A stretch of DNA of 64,000 nt from Vogesella oryzae (GTDB lineage Bacteria > Pseudomonadota > Gammaproteobacteria > Burkholderiales > Chromobacteriaceae). Of this stretch, positions 35,229 through 44,461 are shown piece after piece. The stretch spans positions 100,933-164,932 of the forward strand of contig NZ_CADEPL010000020.1 of assembly GCF_902829295.1 (NCBI RefSeq). The letters run 5' to 3'. The translations under genes were made by a program, and so were the position numbers. The first letter of the stretch is position 1. Each line of letters starts with the position of its first letter. The notes under the pieces are model-generated. The model saw only the letters and a list, made by a program, of their open reading frames with translations, did not search any database and had not been told where the DNA came from.

Positions 35229-36125
35229 ATGGACCGCGTCACCGCCATGCAGGTATTCACCGATGTCGCCACCAGTGGCAGCTTCAGCGCCAGCGCCGAG
35301 CGGCTGGGCATGTCGCGGGCGATGGTGACGCGCTACGTGGCGGAAATGGAGCAATGGCTGGGGGCGCGGCTATTGCAGCGCACCACCCGCCGCGTAACGC
35401 TGACCGATGCCGGCGAGCAGGCGCTGCGGCGCTGCCTACAGCTGCTGACCCTGGTAGCGGAGGTGGAGGACGAAGTGGCGCCGGCCGATGGCAGCCTGCG
35501 CGGCCAACTGCGGCTGACCAGCAGCATGTCTTTCGGCCATGCCCATCTGGCGGCAGCGCTGGCGGCGTTTCTGGCACAGCATCCGCAATTGAAGCTCGAT
35601 CTCAACGTCGGCGATGCCGCGCTGAACCTGGTGGAGGCGCGTATCGACCTGGCGATCCGCATCAGCAGCGAGCCGGACCCGGCTCTGATCGCGCGGCCGC
35701 TGGCGGTGTGCGATTCGGTACTGGTGGCCAGCCCCGGCTACCTGGCCCGCGCCGGCACGCCGCAGACACCGGCCGAGCTGGCCGGCCACCGTTGCCTGGG
35801 GCACAGCAACGTTGGCCGCAGCAGCTGGCAACTGACGCGCGACGCGGTGCGCGAAACGGTGCAGGTGATCACCCGCTTCACCGCCAACGACGCCACCGTG
35901 CTGCTGCACGCGGCGCTGGCCGACGGCGGCATCAGCCTGCAACCCACCTATCTGGCCAACCGGCTGTTGCGCAGCGGCGAACTGCAGGCGGTACTGCCGG
36001 ACTGGCAGCCGCCGGCGATGACCATCTACGCGCTGTACCCGTCGCGCCGCCACCTGTCGCCGGCGGTGCGGGCGCTGCTGGATTTTCTGGTGGAATGGTT
36101 CGCCGTGGTGCGCTGGCAGTACTGA
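35229..36125 (+). CDS. LysR-type regulator divergent from MBL-fold/DsbA-like pair
   Basis: 298 residues with the helix-turn-helix SFSASAERLGMSRAMVTRYVAEME and a substrate domain. The divergent position, 119 bp from the MBL-fold gene, suggests control of that pair. One 9-mer copy at 35811-35819 encodes Val-Gly-Arg. Convergent with the PAS-GGDEF gene 44 bp away. Confidence 0.9.
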   Translation: MDRVTAMQVFTDVATSGSFSASAERLGMSRAMVTRYVAEMEQWLGARLLQRTTRRVTLTDAGEQALRRCLQLLTLVAEVEDEVAPADGSLRGQLRLTSSMSFGHAHLAAALAAFLAQHPQLKLDLNVGDAALNLVEARIDLAIRISSEPDPALIARPLAVCDSVLVASPGYLARAGTPQTPAELAGHRCLGHSNVGRSSWQLTRDAVRETVQVITRFTANDATVLLHAALADGGISLQPTYLANRLLRSGELQAVLPDWQPPAMTIYALYPSRRHLSPAVRALLDFLVEWFAVVRWQY

Positions 36126-36169
36126 GCAAGCGGCGGCGGCAAGGCCGCCTTCGCCCCACCGCACCGTTG

Positions 36170-37117
36170 TCAGTCGGCGAGCTGCAAGGATTCGATGCGG
36201 TTCTTGCCGTTTTGCTTGGCGGCGTACATCTGGCGGTCAACTGCCTGGATGAACTCGCTGCTGTTCATGCCGCGGCCTGGCGTCACGGTGCCGACGCCAA
36301 TGCTGACGGTCACCCGCTGCTGGTGCGGTGACTGCACGTGGGCAATGGCCAGTTTCTCGATCAGGCGCTGGCAACGCTCGGCCACTTTTTGCGCCCCGGC
36401 GGCATCGGTTTCCGGCAGCAGCAGCACAAACTCCTCGCCGCCGAAGCGGGCCACCACATCGCGCGCGCCCACCGCGGCCAGATTCAGCGTCTGCGCGATG
36501 TCGATCAGGCATTTGTCACCCAGCACATGGCCATACACATCGTTGTATTGCTTGAAGTAATCGACATCCAGCAACAGCATCGACAGCGGCTGCTGGCTAC
36601 GGCAGGCGGTTTCCCACTCCCGCTGCAGGCTGGCATCCAGCTGGCGGCGGTTGGCGATACCGGTCAAGCCATCCTTGAACGACAGCGCCTCCAGCTCTTT
36701 TTGCAGCGCCAACAGTTTTTCTTCGGTCTTCTTGCGCTCGCTGATATCGAACATGAAGCCGACCAGCGATTCGACCTCGCCCTGCGCGTTGCGCACCACG
36801 TGCACCACGTCACGGATCCACACATAGCCGTTGTCCTTGGTCAGTGCGCGGTAATCCGCCTCGTGATCCACCCCGGCCTGGGATTGCGCCACGCAGAAAT
36901 TCACCACGTAGTCGCGATCATCCGGATGGATGCGCATCGCCCAGTCGTTGGCCGACACCCAGCTGTCCTGGCTCCAGCCCAGCAACGGTTCGATCTGTGG
37001 CCCGATGTAGGCAAAGGACATGGTCGGCCAGTCGATCTGCCACGGAATGGCATTGGTCGATTCCAGCAGGGTCTTGTACACCGCACTGCCACCACTCAGC
37101 TCACTGACATCCGTCAT
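36170..37117 (-). CDS. Soluble PAS-GGDEF diguanylate cyclase
   Basis: 315 residues from the ATG after AAGGAAACG; longer in-frame starts overlap upstream non-coding sequence. No membrane helix. PAS domain of the fold-3 type about 12-130 (IDWPTMSFAYIGPQIEPLLGW, RIHPDDRD, GYVWIRDVVHVVRNAQGE, then VGFMFDISERK). GGDEF domain about 150-310 with RFGGEEF. No RxxD inhibitory motif is seen at the expected place. A cytoplasmic signal sensed by PAS is inferred. Divergent from the btaA-like gene. Confidence 0.92.
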   Translation of the reverse strand: MTDVSELSGGSAVYKTLLESTNAIPWQIDWPTMSFAYIGPQIEPLLGWSQDSWVSANDWAMRIHPDDRDYVVNFCVAQSQAGVDHEADYRALTKDNGYVWIRDVVHVVRNAQGEVESLVGFMFDISERKKTEEKLLALQKELEALSFKDGLTGIANRRQLDASLQREWETACRSQQPLSMLLLDVDYFKQYNDVYGHVLGDKCLIDIAQTLNLAAVGARDVVARFGGEEFVLLLPETDAAGAQKVAERCQRLIEKLAIAHVQSPHQQRVTVSIGVGTVTPGRGMNSSEFIQAVDRQMYAAKQNGKNRIESLQLAD

Positions 37118-37347
37118 AGCACTCGTTTCCTTGTAAAAGATGACCATACGACAGGACAGGCCAGCCCCCGCGCAGAGGGCAATTGTATGCCACCCCAAGC
37201 ACCGGAAGGCTTGATGCAATCCAGACCCGCGGCAAAAAACCACACTTTCACCTGCTTTCTCGGGCTGACACAAATCCCACATCCGCTCGTCACAAAGCTG
37301 CCATGCAGCGCAGGCACCATGCGACAAACGCCAGCGAGGGAGTCCGC

Positions 37348-38565
37348 ATGAGCACGCATACCCTGGTTCACCAAGCCGTCAACAATTCCACCACCACCGG
37401 GCTGAAAGCACTGGGCGACCGGCTGTTTGCCCGCTGGTTCAGCCAGCTGGTGTATGCGCAGATCTGGGAAGACCCGCAGGTCGATATCGAGGCGCTGCAA
37501 CTGCAACCGGGGGCGCGCCTGCTGACCATCGCCTCCGGCGGCTGCAATGCGCTGGCGTATCTCAGCCAGCAGCCGGCGGTGGTCCACGCCGTCGACCTCA
37601 ACCACAGCCATCTGGCGATGCTGGCGCTGAAGAAAGCCGCCTTTGCCACCCTGCCCGATTACCAGACGCTGCTGGATTTTCTCGGCAGCGCCGACAGCAA
37701 GCACAACCCGCAGCGCTTCCGCCGCTATGTGGCACCGCAGTTGCCGGTGGCCGCCCGCCAGTATTGGGAAGGCAAGGACTGGCGCGGCCGCCAGCGCTAC
37801 CAGCTGTTTGCGCACCGCGCTTACCGCCACGGCCTGCTGGGCGGCTTCATCGGCTTTGGTCATGTGATGACGCGGCTGCTGGGCGGCAATCTGTCGCGGC
37901 TGGCGGATGCGGCCAACCTGGCGGAACAGCGCGAGCTGTTCGAGCGCCATCTGGCACCGGTGTTCCGCCACCCGCTGCTGCGCTTCCTCGCCCGCCGCGA
38001 GAGCCTGTTGTACAGCATGGGCATTCCGCCGGCGCAGTTCGCCGCGCTGCGCGCCGATGCCGGCGGCAATCTGGCCGGATTGTTCCAGGAACGCCTGCGC
38101 CGGCTGGCGTGCGATTTCCCGTTTGCGGCCAACCCGTTCGCGCAGCAGGCCTTTGCCCGCCGCTACGATCTGACGCAGCAGGACGCACTGCCGATGTACC
38201 TGCAGTCGCGCCACTACGAAACCATCCGCAGCAACCTGTCGCGCCTGCTGAGCCACCACGGCTCGCTGACCGATTTTCTGGACGGCTGCGCGCCGCAGTC
38301 GCTGGATGGCTACCTGCTGCTGGATGCGCAGGACTGGATGGACGACAACCAGCTCAACTCGCTGTGGCGGCAGATTACCCGCACCGCCGCGCCGGGCGCG
38401 CGGGTGGTGTTCCGCACCGGCGGCAGCCGCTCGCCGCTGGAAGGCCGGCTGGCGCCGCAGCTGATGGCCTGCTGGCACACCGACCCGGATCACAACCGCA
38501 GCCTGCACGCCCGCGACCGCTCCGCCATCTACGGTGGCGTACACGTGTACAGCAAGCGCACATGA
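37348..38565 (+). CDS. btaA: BtaA-like 3-amino-3-carboxypropyl transferase (DUF3419)
   Basis: 405 residues from MSTHTLVHQ. The DUF3419 signature LVYAQIWEDPQVDIEAL (35-51) and the SAM-binding LLTIASGGCNALAYL (58-72) with VHAVDLNHSHLAML match BtaA, which transfers the aminocarboxypropyl group of SAM to diacylglycerol to make homoserine lipid, the first step to betaine lipids. Its stop overlaps the next ATG (ATGA), so the downstream GNAT-like gene is coupled. The usual partner BtaB (N-methyltransferase) is not next door. Two 9-mer copies (37909, 38125). The substrate is inferred from family. Confidence 0.85.
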   Translation: MSTHTLVHQAVNNSTTTGLKALGDRLFARWFSQLVYAQIWEDPQVDIEALQLQPGARLLTIASGGCNALAYLSQQPAVVHAVDLNHSHLAMLALKKAAFATLPDYQTLLDFLGSADSKHNPQRFRRYVAPQLPVAARQYWEGKDWRGRQRYQLFAHRAYRHGLLGGFIGFGHVMTRLLGGNLSRLADAANLAEQRELFERHLAPVFRHPLLRFLARRESLLYSMGIPPAQFAALRADAGGNLAGLFQERLRRLACDFPFAANPFAQQAFARRYDLTQQDALPMYLQSRHYETIRSNLSRLLSHHGSLTDFLDGCAPQSLDGYLLLDAQDWMDDNQLNSLWRQITRTAAPGARVVFRTGGSRSPLEGRLAPQLMACWHTDPDHNRSLHARDRSAIYGGVHVYSKRT

Positions 38566-39662
38566 TCCGCTTGCAGCAAGCGCTCCATCCGGACGCCCAC
38601 GCCAGCTGGCTGCAGCTGGCGCAGCGTCATGGCGGCCAGCACTGGGTGAGCAATGCGCCATGCCAGATCGGCGTGTGCGATAGCGGGCATGGCCTGATGC
38701 CGGTCACCCAGCTGCAGCAGTTCAGCGCGCAGGATAGCTACGTCGCCAGCCCGCGCTCGGCCTGGCTGCGCTACCCGCAGGCCGAGGCGCGCCGTCACGG
38801 CAGCCGCGCGCAGGCGCTGGCGACGTTGGCCGCATCGCCGCTGTCCGGGCTGATCAGCGCCGCGCGGCTGGACAGCGCCTTGCTGCCCGGCAACTGGCTG
38901 CTGTCCACCAACCTGCATCCGGACTGGCAAGCGCAGGAGCTGACCGACCTGCGCGACAGCCTGCTGTCCACACAGCCGGAACAGCCGCTGCTGCTGCGCA
39001 ATGTCTGCGCCGCGGCCAACCCCGGCCTGCCGCAACAGCTGACCGCACAGGGCTGGACGCTGCTGCCGGCGCGGCTGGTCTACCTGTGCGACCCGCAGTC
39101 GCCGGCACTGTGGCGGCGGGGCAACGTCAAGCGCGACCAGACCCTGCTGGAGCAAGCCGACCTGCGCCTGCTGGGGCCGGACGACATCCGCGCCGAGCAG
39201 CTGCCGCAACTACAGTACTGCTTTCGCGACCTGTTCATCGACAAGCACTCGGCGCTGAATCCGGATTTCAGCAGCCGCTTCTTCCGGCTGTGCCACGAGC
39301 AGCGTTTTCTAGAGCTATATGCACTGGAACTGGCCGGCAATGTGGTCGGCTGCGTCGGCCTGTACGCCCGCCACGGCTGGCTGACCACGCCGATGCTGGG
39401 TTACGACACCCGCCTGCCGGCCGCACTGGGGCTGTACCGCCGGCTGATGGCATTGTTGCTGCGCGAGGCGCGCCAGCGCGGGCTGCGGCTGCACTACAGC
39501 GCCGGTGCCGGCTCGTTCAAACGCCATCGCGGCGGCGAGCCGCAGCTGGAATACAGCGCGGTATACGCCCGCCACCTCAGTAAGCGCCAGCAGCTGGCGC
39601 TGGCCACGCTGGCGGCACTGCTGCACAAGACTGCCACGCCACTGCTGCAGCGCTACGGCTAG
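38562..39662 (+). CDS. GNAT-like protein coupled to btaA
   Basis: 366 residues beginning MIRLQQALHPDAH. The ATG overlaps the btaA stop (ATGA). No clear homologue recognised for the first 200 residues, which contain leucine/glutamine-rich stretches. The C-terminal 160 residues look like a GNAT/FemAB-type acyltransferase: a strand pair ELYALELAGNVVGCVGLYARHG, then a helix rich in LYRRLMALLLREARQRGL and a late GSFKRHRGGEPQLEYSAVY. No signal peptide or membrane helix. Function unknown; N-acylation or head-group modification of the homoserine lipid is a guess. Two 9-mer copies (38825, 39012). Confidence 0.7.
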   Translation: MIRLQQALHPDAHASWLQLAQRHGGQHWVSNAPCQIGVCDSGHGLMPVTQLQQFSAQDSYVASPRSAWLRYPQAEARRHGSRAQALATLAASPLSGLISAARLDSALLPGNWLLSTNLHPDWQAQELTDLRDSLLSTQPEQPLLLRNVCAAANPGLPQQLTAQGWTLLPARLVYLCDPQSPALWRRGNVKRDQTLLEQADLRLLGPDDIRAEQLPQLQYCFRDLFIDKHSALNPDFSSRFFRLCHEQRFLELYALELAGNVVGCVGLYARHGWLTTPMLGYDTRLPAALGLYRRLMALLLREARQRGLRLHYSAGAGSFKRHRGGEPQLEYSAVYARHLSKRQQLALATLAALLHKTATPLLQRYG

Positions 39663-39807
39663 ACCGGCGCCGCAGGCAAAGCGGCATATGCTTAGCGGAT
39701 TTTCGGTTACGCCACCGGCCGGCAATCAGGTTATGCTTGCGACATTGCTTTGCCCTTTGACACCGTCACGGCGCACCCGGCGCCGTACTGCCTTGTGGAG
39801 AGATTGC

Positions 39808-41391
39808 ATGCGCACCCGACTGCCCCTGCTGGCCGCCCTGCTGGCCTGCGCCACCGCTACCTACGCCAAACCGCTGACCGTGTGCACCGAAGCCAGTCCG
39901 GAAGGTTTCGATGTGGTCCGCTACAACTCGCTGACCACCACCAATGCCAGCGCCGACGTGATCTTCAACCGGCTGGTGGACTACGACGCCCGTGCCGGCA
40001 AGGTGGTGCCGAGCCTGGCCAGCAGCTGGAAAGTGGCCGACGACGGCCAGGCCATCACCTTCACCCTGCGCCCCGGCGTCAGCTTCCACAAGACCGCCTG
40101 GTTCAAGCCCAGCCGCCCGCTGAATGCCGACGACGTGGTATTCAGCTTCCAGCGCATGCTGGACCCGGCGCAGCCGTGGTACAAGAGCGCCCCCACCGGC
40201 TACCCGCACGCCAAATCGTTCCAGCTCGACAAGCTGATCAAGGCGGTGGTGAAAGTGGACGACCGCACCGTGCGCTTCGAGCTGAACCAGCCGGATGCCA
40301 CCCTGCTGCCGCTGCTGACCATGGGCTTTGCCAGCATCTACTCCGCCGAATACGCCGCGCAGCTGGCCAAGGCCGGCAATTTCGAGCAACTCAACAGCCT
40401 GCCGGTCGGCACCGGCCCGTTCGTGTTCCAGAGCCTGGCCAAGGACAGCGCAGTACGCTATGCGGCCAACCCCGCCTACTTTGGCGGCAAGCCGGCGGCA
40501 GAACGGCTGATCTACGCCATCACCCCGGACAGCGCGGTACGCGCGCAGAAGCTGAAAGCCGGCGAATGCCAGATCGCCCTCGGTCCCAAGCCGCAGGACA
40601 TCAGCGATGCCGCCGGCGATGCACGGGTGAAAGTGCTGACCACGCCGATGTTCTCCACCGCCTTCGTGGCACTGAACAGCCAGCACAAGCCGTTTGACGA
40701 CAAGCGCGTGCGCCAGGCGGTGAACCTCGCCTTCGACAAGGCCAACTACCTGAAAGTGGTGTTTGCCGGCAGTGCGGTAGCGGCCAACAACCCGTTCCCG
40801 CCCTCGACCTTCGGCTACAACAAGGCGATCAAGGACTACCCGCTGGACATTGCCCGCGCCAAGAAACTGCTGGCCGAGGCCGGCTACGGTAACGGCTTTG
40901 ACACCACCATCTGGGTACGCCCCACCGGCAGCACGCTGAACCCGAACCCGAAAGCCGGCGCCGAAGTGCTGCAGGCGGATCTGGCCAAGGTCGGCATCCG
41001 CGCCGAGATCAAGGTGATCGAATGGGGCGAGCTGATCAAGCGCGGCAAGGCTGGCGAGCATGACCTGCTGTTCATGGGCTGGGCCGGCGACAACGGCGAC
41101 GCCGACAACTTCCTCACCCCGCAGTTCAGCTGCGCCGCGGTGCAGTCCGGCACCAATTTTGCCCGCTACTGCGACCCGGCACTGGACAAGCTGATCGCCG
41201 ATGCACGCCGCATCGCCGCCCCGCAACAACGGGCGGCCAACTATGCCCGCGCGCAGCAGATCATCAAGGAGCAGGCGTTGTGGCTGCCGCTGGCCCACCC
41301 CACCGCCGCGGCGCTGACCGGCCGCAATGTCAGCGGCTATCAGGTGAACCCGTTCGGCCGGGTGGATTTCAGCAAGACCGTGGTCCGCTAA
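39808..41391 (+). CDS. Periplasmic peptide-binding protein (SBP_bac_5, DppA-like)
   Basis: 527 residues from the ATG behind GGAG; signal peptide about 1-20 (ending TYAK). Family-5 motifs: VPSLASSWKVADDGQAITFTLR, DVVFSFQRM, TGPFVFQS and PFDDKRVRQAVNLAFDK. It binds dipeptides or similar substrates for an ABC importer, but no permease or ATPase genes are adjacent. Three 9-mer copies (40462, 40790, 41233), all reading Ala-Ala-Asn. Followed by a perfect hairpin. Confidence 0.92.
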   Translation: MRTRLPLLAALLACATATYAKPLTVCTEASPEGFDVVRYNSLTTTNASADVIFNRLVDYDARAGKVVPSLASSWKVADDGQAITFTLRPGVSFHKTAWFKPSRPLNADDVVFSFQRMLDPAQPWYKSAPTGYPHAKSFQLDKLIKAVVKVDDRTVRFELNQPDATLLPLLTMGFASIYSAEYAAQLAKAGNFEQLNSLPVGTGPFVFQSLAKDSAVRYAANPAYFGGKPAAERLIYAITPDSAVRAQKLKAGECQIALGPKPQDISDAAGDARVKVLTTPMFSTAFVALNSQHKPFDDKRVRQAVNLAFDKANYLKVVFAGSAVAANNPFPPSTFGYNKAIKDYPLDIARAKKLLAEAGYGNGFDTTIWVRPTGSTLNPNPKAGAEVLQADLAKVGIRAEIKVIEWGELIKRGKAGEHDLLFMGWAGDNGDADNFLTPQFSCAAVQSGTNFARYCDPALDKLIADARRIAAPQQRAANYARAQQIIKEQALWLPLAHPTAAALTGRNVSGYQVNPFGRVDFSKTVVR

Positions 41392-41412
41392 AGCGCACTA
41401 CCCGGTGTATGC

Positions 41413-41444
41413 TGCGGCCAACCTTGGCGACAAGGTTGGCCGCA
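41413..41444 (+). terminator. Perfect GTTGGCCGC inverted pair after the peptide-binding protein gene
   Basis: A 14-bp perfect stem (TGCGGCCAACCTTG / CAAGGTTGGCCGCA) with loop GCGA, 21 bases after the stop. No T-run; termination strength uncertain. Confidence 0.65.
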
Positions 41445-41475
41445 TGCGCGATATAACCTGCTTCGGAATACTGTA

Positions 41476-42513
41476 ATGACTGACCGAGAACATGACGAAA
41501 TGATGGCTCGTTATTTTGCGGACATGGAGAGACAGTCCCGGGAACGGCTAGCCAGCGCTGCAGACCTGATTGCAAAATTTACAGCCTTGGCCGCATCCAA
41601 AGGCGTAACGCTCAACCCAGAGTCGTTCAAGTACATTCAAACCACTGGCGTCATTGCCAAGGCTCAAGGCATTACAAGAGCGCTGTTGGGACCAATACCG
41701 ACAGAGCGTGACGGACTACTGCCGTTCCACGAGATCACGCGCCGATTTCCTTCAAGCCCCCAGTCTGAAGGCTGCTTTGCCGGTCCCCACTTTATTTTGA
41801 TGGCCCATCCCTGTTACCGGCGTGGAATGCACCCAGTCAACAACTGGGCACCAAGGTTTATAGCGCTGTTCTGGCAGTTCGACGGCCCCGGCATAGAAAA
41901 ATACATTGCTCTCGACGAAGACAGGGTCCGGATCGACATCGACGGGCGGGACTACTTCGAGGCCGATACCTGGTTCGGTGCCCCCTTTGACAGGGACATA
42001 CGCAACATCAGACCCGGAATTGCCAAACTGCGCCCACCATTAGATCTCGAATCTCGGCATATCTCTTTTTTCTTTGCCGACGCGTACTGTCTAGACATCA
42101 AGTGGAGCGAATCGGATGGCATCAAGTCGTTTCAGGCTCTGGAAATGAAGACAGAGAACGTTCGGATCAAAGCCGGTGGATTGTCCTACTTCCCCGCGCG
42201 CTACCTTCACGCCGAATTCGATCTCGCTGCCAACTGTTTCAGACACTTTGACGGTGCGATCCAGCTTTTCACTGAAGAAGAGTATTTTCATAGGCGGGAT
42301 GCCGATTTCAACATGCCAATGAAGAACCCTGCTCACGTCAAGGCAAGATCGCACAAGGTCTTCAAGATTAATGGCCCACTGAAAACGGAAGACTGGGTCG
42401 AGTTCTGCTGCCATTTCTACACAGCCAATCCGCTTACTTTTGAATACTTCAGTGGCGAGTACCCAAAGAGCATCACAGAGGCCCTTAACAGGATCAAAGA
42501 AGTCGCACCGTAA
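41476..42513 (+). CDS. Unknown protein of clearly lower GC content
   Basis: 345 residues, not recognised. It begins MTDREHDEMMARYFADMERQSRER, a charged helical N-terminus. Later blocks include GCFAGPHFILMAHPCYRRGMHPVN, an aromatic FIALFWQFDGPG stretch and HISFFFADAYCLDIKWSE, with several cysteines and histidines. No signal peptide or membrane helix. Its DNA is markedly less GC-rich (about 50-55 percent by sampled lines) than its neighbours and contains no GTTGGCCGC word, suggesting recent acquisition. Neighbours give no functional clue. Confidence 0.6.
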   Translation: MTDREHDEMMARYFADMERQSRERLASAADLIAKFTALAASKGVTLNPESFKYIQTTGVIAKAQGITRALLGPIPTERDGLLPFHEITRRFPSSPQSEGCFAGPHFILMAHPCYRRGMHPVNNWAPRFIALFWQFDGPGIEKYIALDEDRVRIDIDGRDYFEADTWFGAPFDRDIRNIRPGIAKLRPPLDLESRHISFFFADAYCLDIKWSESDGIKSFQALEMKTENVRIKAGGLSYFPARYLHAEFDLAANCFRHFDGAIQLFTEEEYFHRRDADFNMPMKNPAHVKARSHKVFKINGPLKTEDWVEFCCHFYTANPLTFEYFSGEYPKSITEALNRIKEVAP

Positions 42514-42657
42514 CTCGCAAAGCCAAATTTTGCGACTAACTGCGTCTGTTGAGCGTATCGGCGACAGGTGCAACGCTCTCCCACCGCGCCGTCACACCAG
42601 CCTCCGGCATGGCTGCTATGCTTACGCCTCCCCCTAGCACTACCACGGGATAGATTC

Positions 42658-44070
42658 ATGCTGAAAAAACTGTTTGGCGCCCTGCGTGGCAAGGAGCCGC
42701 CGGCCCCCGCCCCGGCCAGCACCCCGGCACCGGCCGTCGCACCGGCAAGCAGCACCCCGCCCGCAGCGGATCGTGTCGCGCCGCTGGACCAGGTGCAATC
42801 GCTGGGCTTTGTCGCCCACCAGCCGCTGCAGGACAAATCGCAACGGGTGGTGGCTTACGAATTCGTGGTCAAGGGCAGCCTGGGCCAGGCCAGGTCGCGC
42901 CAGCACCGCCGCACTTTCGACCGGCTGCTGCTGGACACGCTGCGCAATATGAATGTGTTCCGTCTGCTGGCCTATCGCCGCGCCTTCATCCACGTGTCAC
43001 TGGCCTCGCTACCGGAGCTGGCGGCACAGGAGTTGCCGCTGGCCAGCTGCATTTTTGTGCTGGAAGCGCAGGAAGGCGATGCGCTGGATGAGGCCCTGAT
43101 GGCGCAACTGGACGCCTTGCGTCAGGCTGGCTGGCGCTTTGCCGCCGAACCGGCGCGCTTTGGCAGCATGTCCAGCGCGCTGGCGCTGTACCAGCGCATG
43201 GACTATCTGATCCTGGACTTTGCCGCACCAAACACCCGCGCGCTGTTCCCGCTGCTGGAGAAACTGCCGCAACGCTTCAGCCACCTGCGCTGGCTGGCGC
43301 GCAACATCAACTCCGCCGAGGAGCTGTCGCTGTGCCAGCACGCGCCGGGCAGCCAGCATTTCGCGCTGTTTCACGGCTCCTATCTGGGCGTGCAGCCACC
43401 GGGCAGCCGTGGCAACAAGGAAGCGCCCAACCAGGGCCGGGTGCTGGAAATCATGCGTCTGCTGCGTGCCGATGCGCCGCCGGCCAGTATCGAGGCGCAG
43501 TTCAAGCTCGACCCGTTGCTGCTGTTCAAGCTGCTGCGCTATGTCAACGCACCGGTCAATGGCCTGGCGCGCAAGGTGCAGAGCATCGAGGAAAGCATCA
43601 TGCTGCTGGGACGGGACAACCTGTTCAAGTGGCTGTCGCTGCTGCTGTTCAGCGCCGACGACGACAGCGGCGCCGCGCTGACGCTGATGGAAAAATCGCT
43701 GATCCGCGGCCGCTTCATGGAGCAGCTGGGGCTGCTCAACGGCAACCGGCTGGAGGCTGAGCACCTGTTCCTGACCGGCATGTTCTCCATGCTGGGCGCC
43801 CTGCTGCGCACCAGCCAGGCCGAAGCGCTGGCCACGCTGGAGCTGCCAGTCACCATTGCCGACGCCCTGCTGAACAACCGCGGGCTGTTTGCCGCACCGC
43901 TGCAATTGACGCTGGCGTGCGAGCAGGATGACAGCGAGCGTATCGCCAGCCTGTGCCAGCTGTTGCTGGTGAGTGCGGAACAGGTAACCGGCCTTTATCT
44001 GGATGCCGTGGTATGGGCGCAGGAGATGCTGAAGGAGTGCGAGGTACAGAACAGCGTGGACGGGGTGTAA
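42658..44070 (+). CDS. EAL-HDOD signalling protein with degenerate EAL
   Basis: 470 residues from MLKKLFGALRG; an upstream in-frame ATG is rejected because the next 30 residues are unconserved. A Pro/Ala linker (about 11-37) is followed by an EAL-like domain (about 45-240) where VVAYEFVVKG replaces the active-site EAL, so hydrolysis of cyclic-di-GMP is unlikely. An HDOD domain lies about 265-460 (APPASIEAQFKLDPLLLFKLLRYVN). Matches the YuxH/CdgJ-type family; probably a signalling or scaffold protein. Convergent with the truncated GntR remnant. Confidence 0.88.
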   Translation: MLKKLFGALRGKEPPAPAPASTPAPAVAPASSTPPAADRVAPLDQVQSLGFVAHQPLQDKSQRVVAYEFVVKGSLGQARSRQHRRTFDRLLLDTLRNMNVFRLLAYRRAFIHVSLASLPELAAQELPLASCIFVLEAQEGDALDEALMAQLDALRQAGWRFAAEPARFGSMSSALALYQRMDYLILDFAAPNTRALFPLLEKLPQRFSHLRWLARNINSAEELSLCQHAPGSQHFALFHGSYLGVQPPGSRGNKEAPNQGRVLEIMRLLRADAPPASIEAQFKLDPLLLFKLLRYVNAPVNGLARKVQSIEESIMLLGRDNLFKWLSLLLFSADDDSGAALTLMEKSLIRGRFMEQLGLLNGNRLEAEHLFLTGMFSMLGALLRTSQAEALATLELPVTIADALLNNRGLFAAPLQLTLACEQDDSERIASLCQLLLVSAEQVTGLYLDAVVWAQEMLKECEVQNSVDGV

Positions 44071-44107
44071 ACCCGCCGCGCAACACGCCGCGCCCAGCCA
44101 AAAGTAT

Positions 44108-44138
44108 TGCGGCCAACCATGCCGGATGGTTGGCCGCA
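44108..44138 (+). terminator. GTTGGCCGC inverted pair after EAL-HDOD gene
   Basis: TGCGGCCAACCAT / ATGGTTGGCCGCA with loop GCCGG, a 13-bp stem 38 bases after the stop. Pair 8 of 12 in the window. Confidence 0.65.
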
Positions 44139-44195
44139 GTCATTTCCAGTCCGCTGACGGGCTGGTCAGTCCCGTCTTGCGCCGCCAGCGGCGTG

Positions 44196-44461
44196 CTAGG
44201 TAAAGCGCGCGCCCGACAGCAACTCGCCCTGCTCCTGTGCCCGTGCCAGCGCCAGCAATTCGCGCTTGGTATCCAGGATGTGCGCCTCCAGCATTTCCAC
44301 CACCGCCGCAGTATCCCGCCGCCGCGCCGCTTCCAGAATGCGATAGTGATCGGCCTGCGGATCTTCCTTGCCGGTGGCCTTCGACATTTCCACGTGGGTA
44401 TAGCGATCGGTGTTGAGGCAGAACTCCTCGATCAGCCGTCGCAAGCGCCGGTTGTTGGCCG
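44196..44461 (-). pseudogene. Truncated GntR/FCD regulator (C-terminal remnant)
   Basis: The minus strand from about 44461 to the TAG at 44196-44198 encodes roughly 88 residues of an FCD ligand-binding domain (NNRRLRRLIEEFCLNTDRYT, then DHYRILEAARRRDTAAVVEM). The DNA-binding half and start are missing; upstream sequence changes abruptly into a livM end on the other strand. No start codon fits a functional gene, so it is a remnant. Confidence 0.8.
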
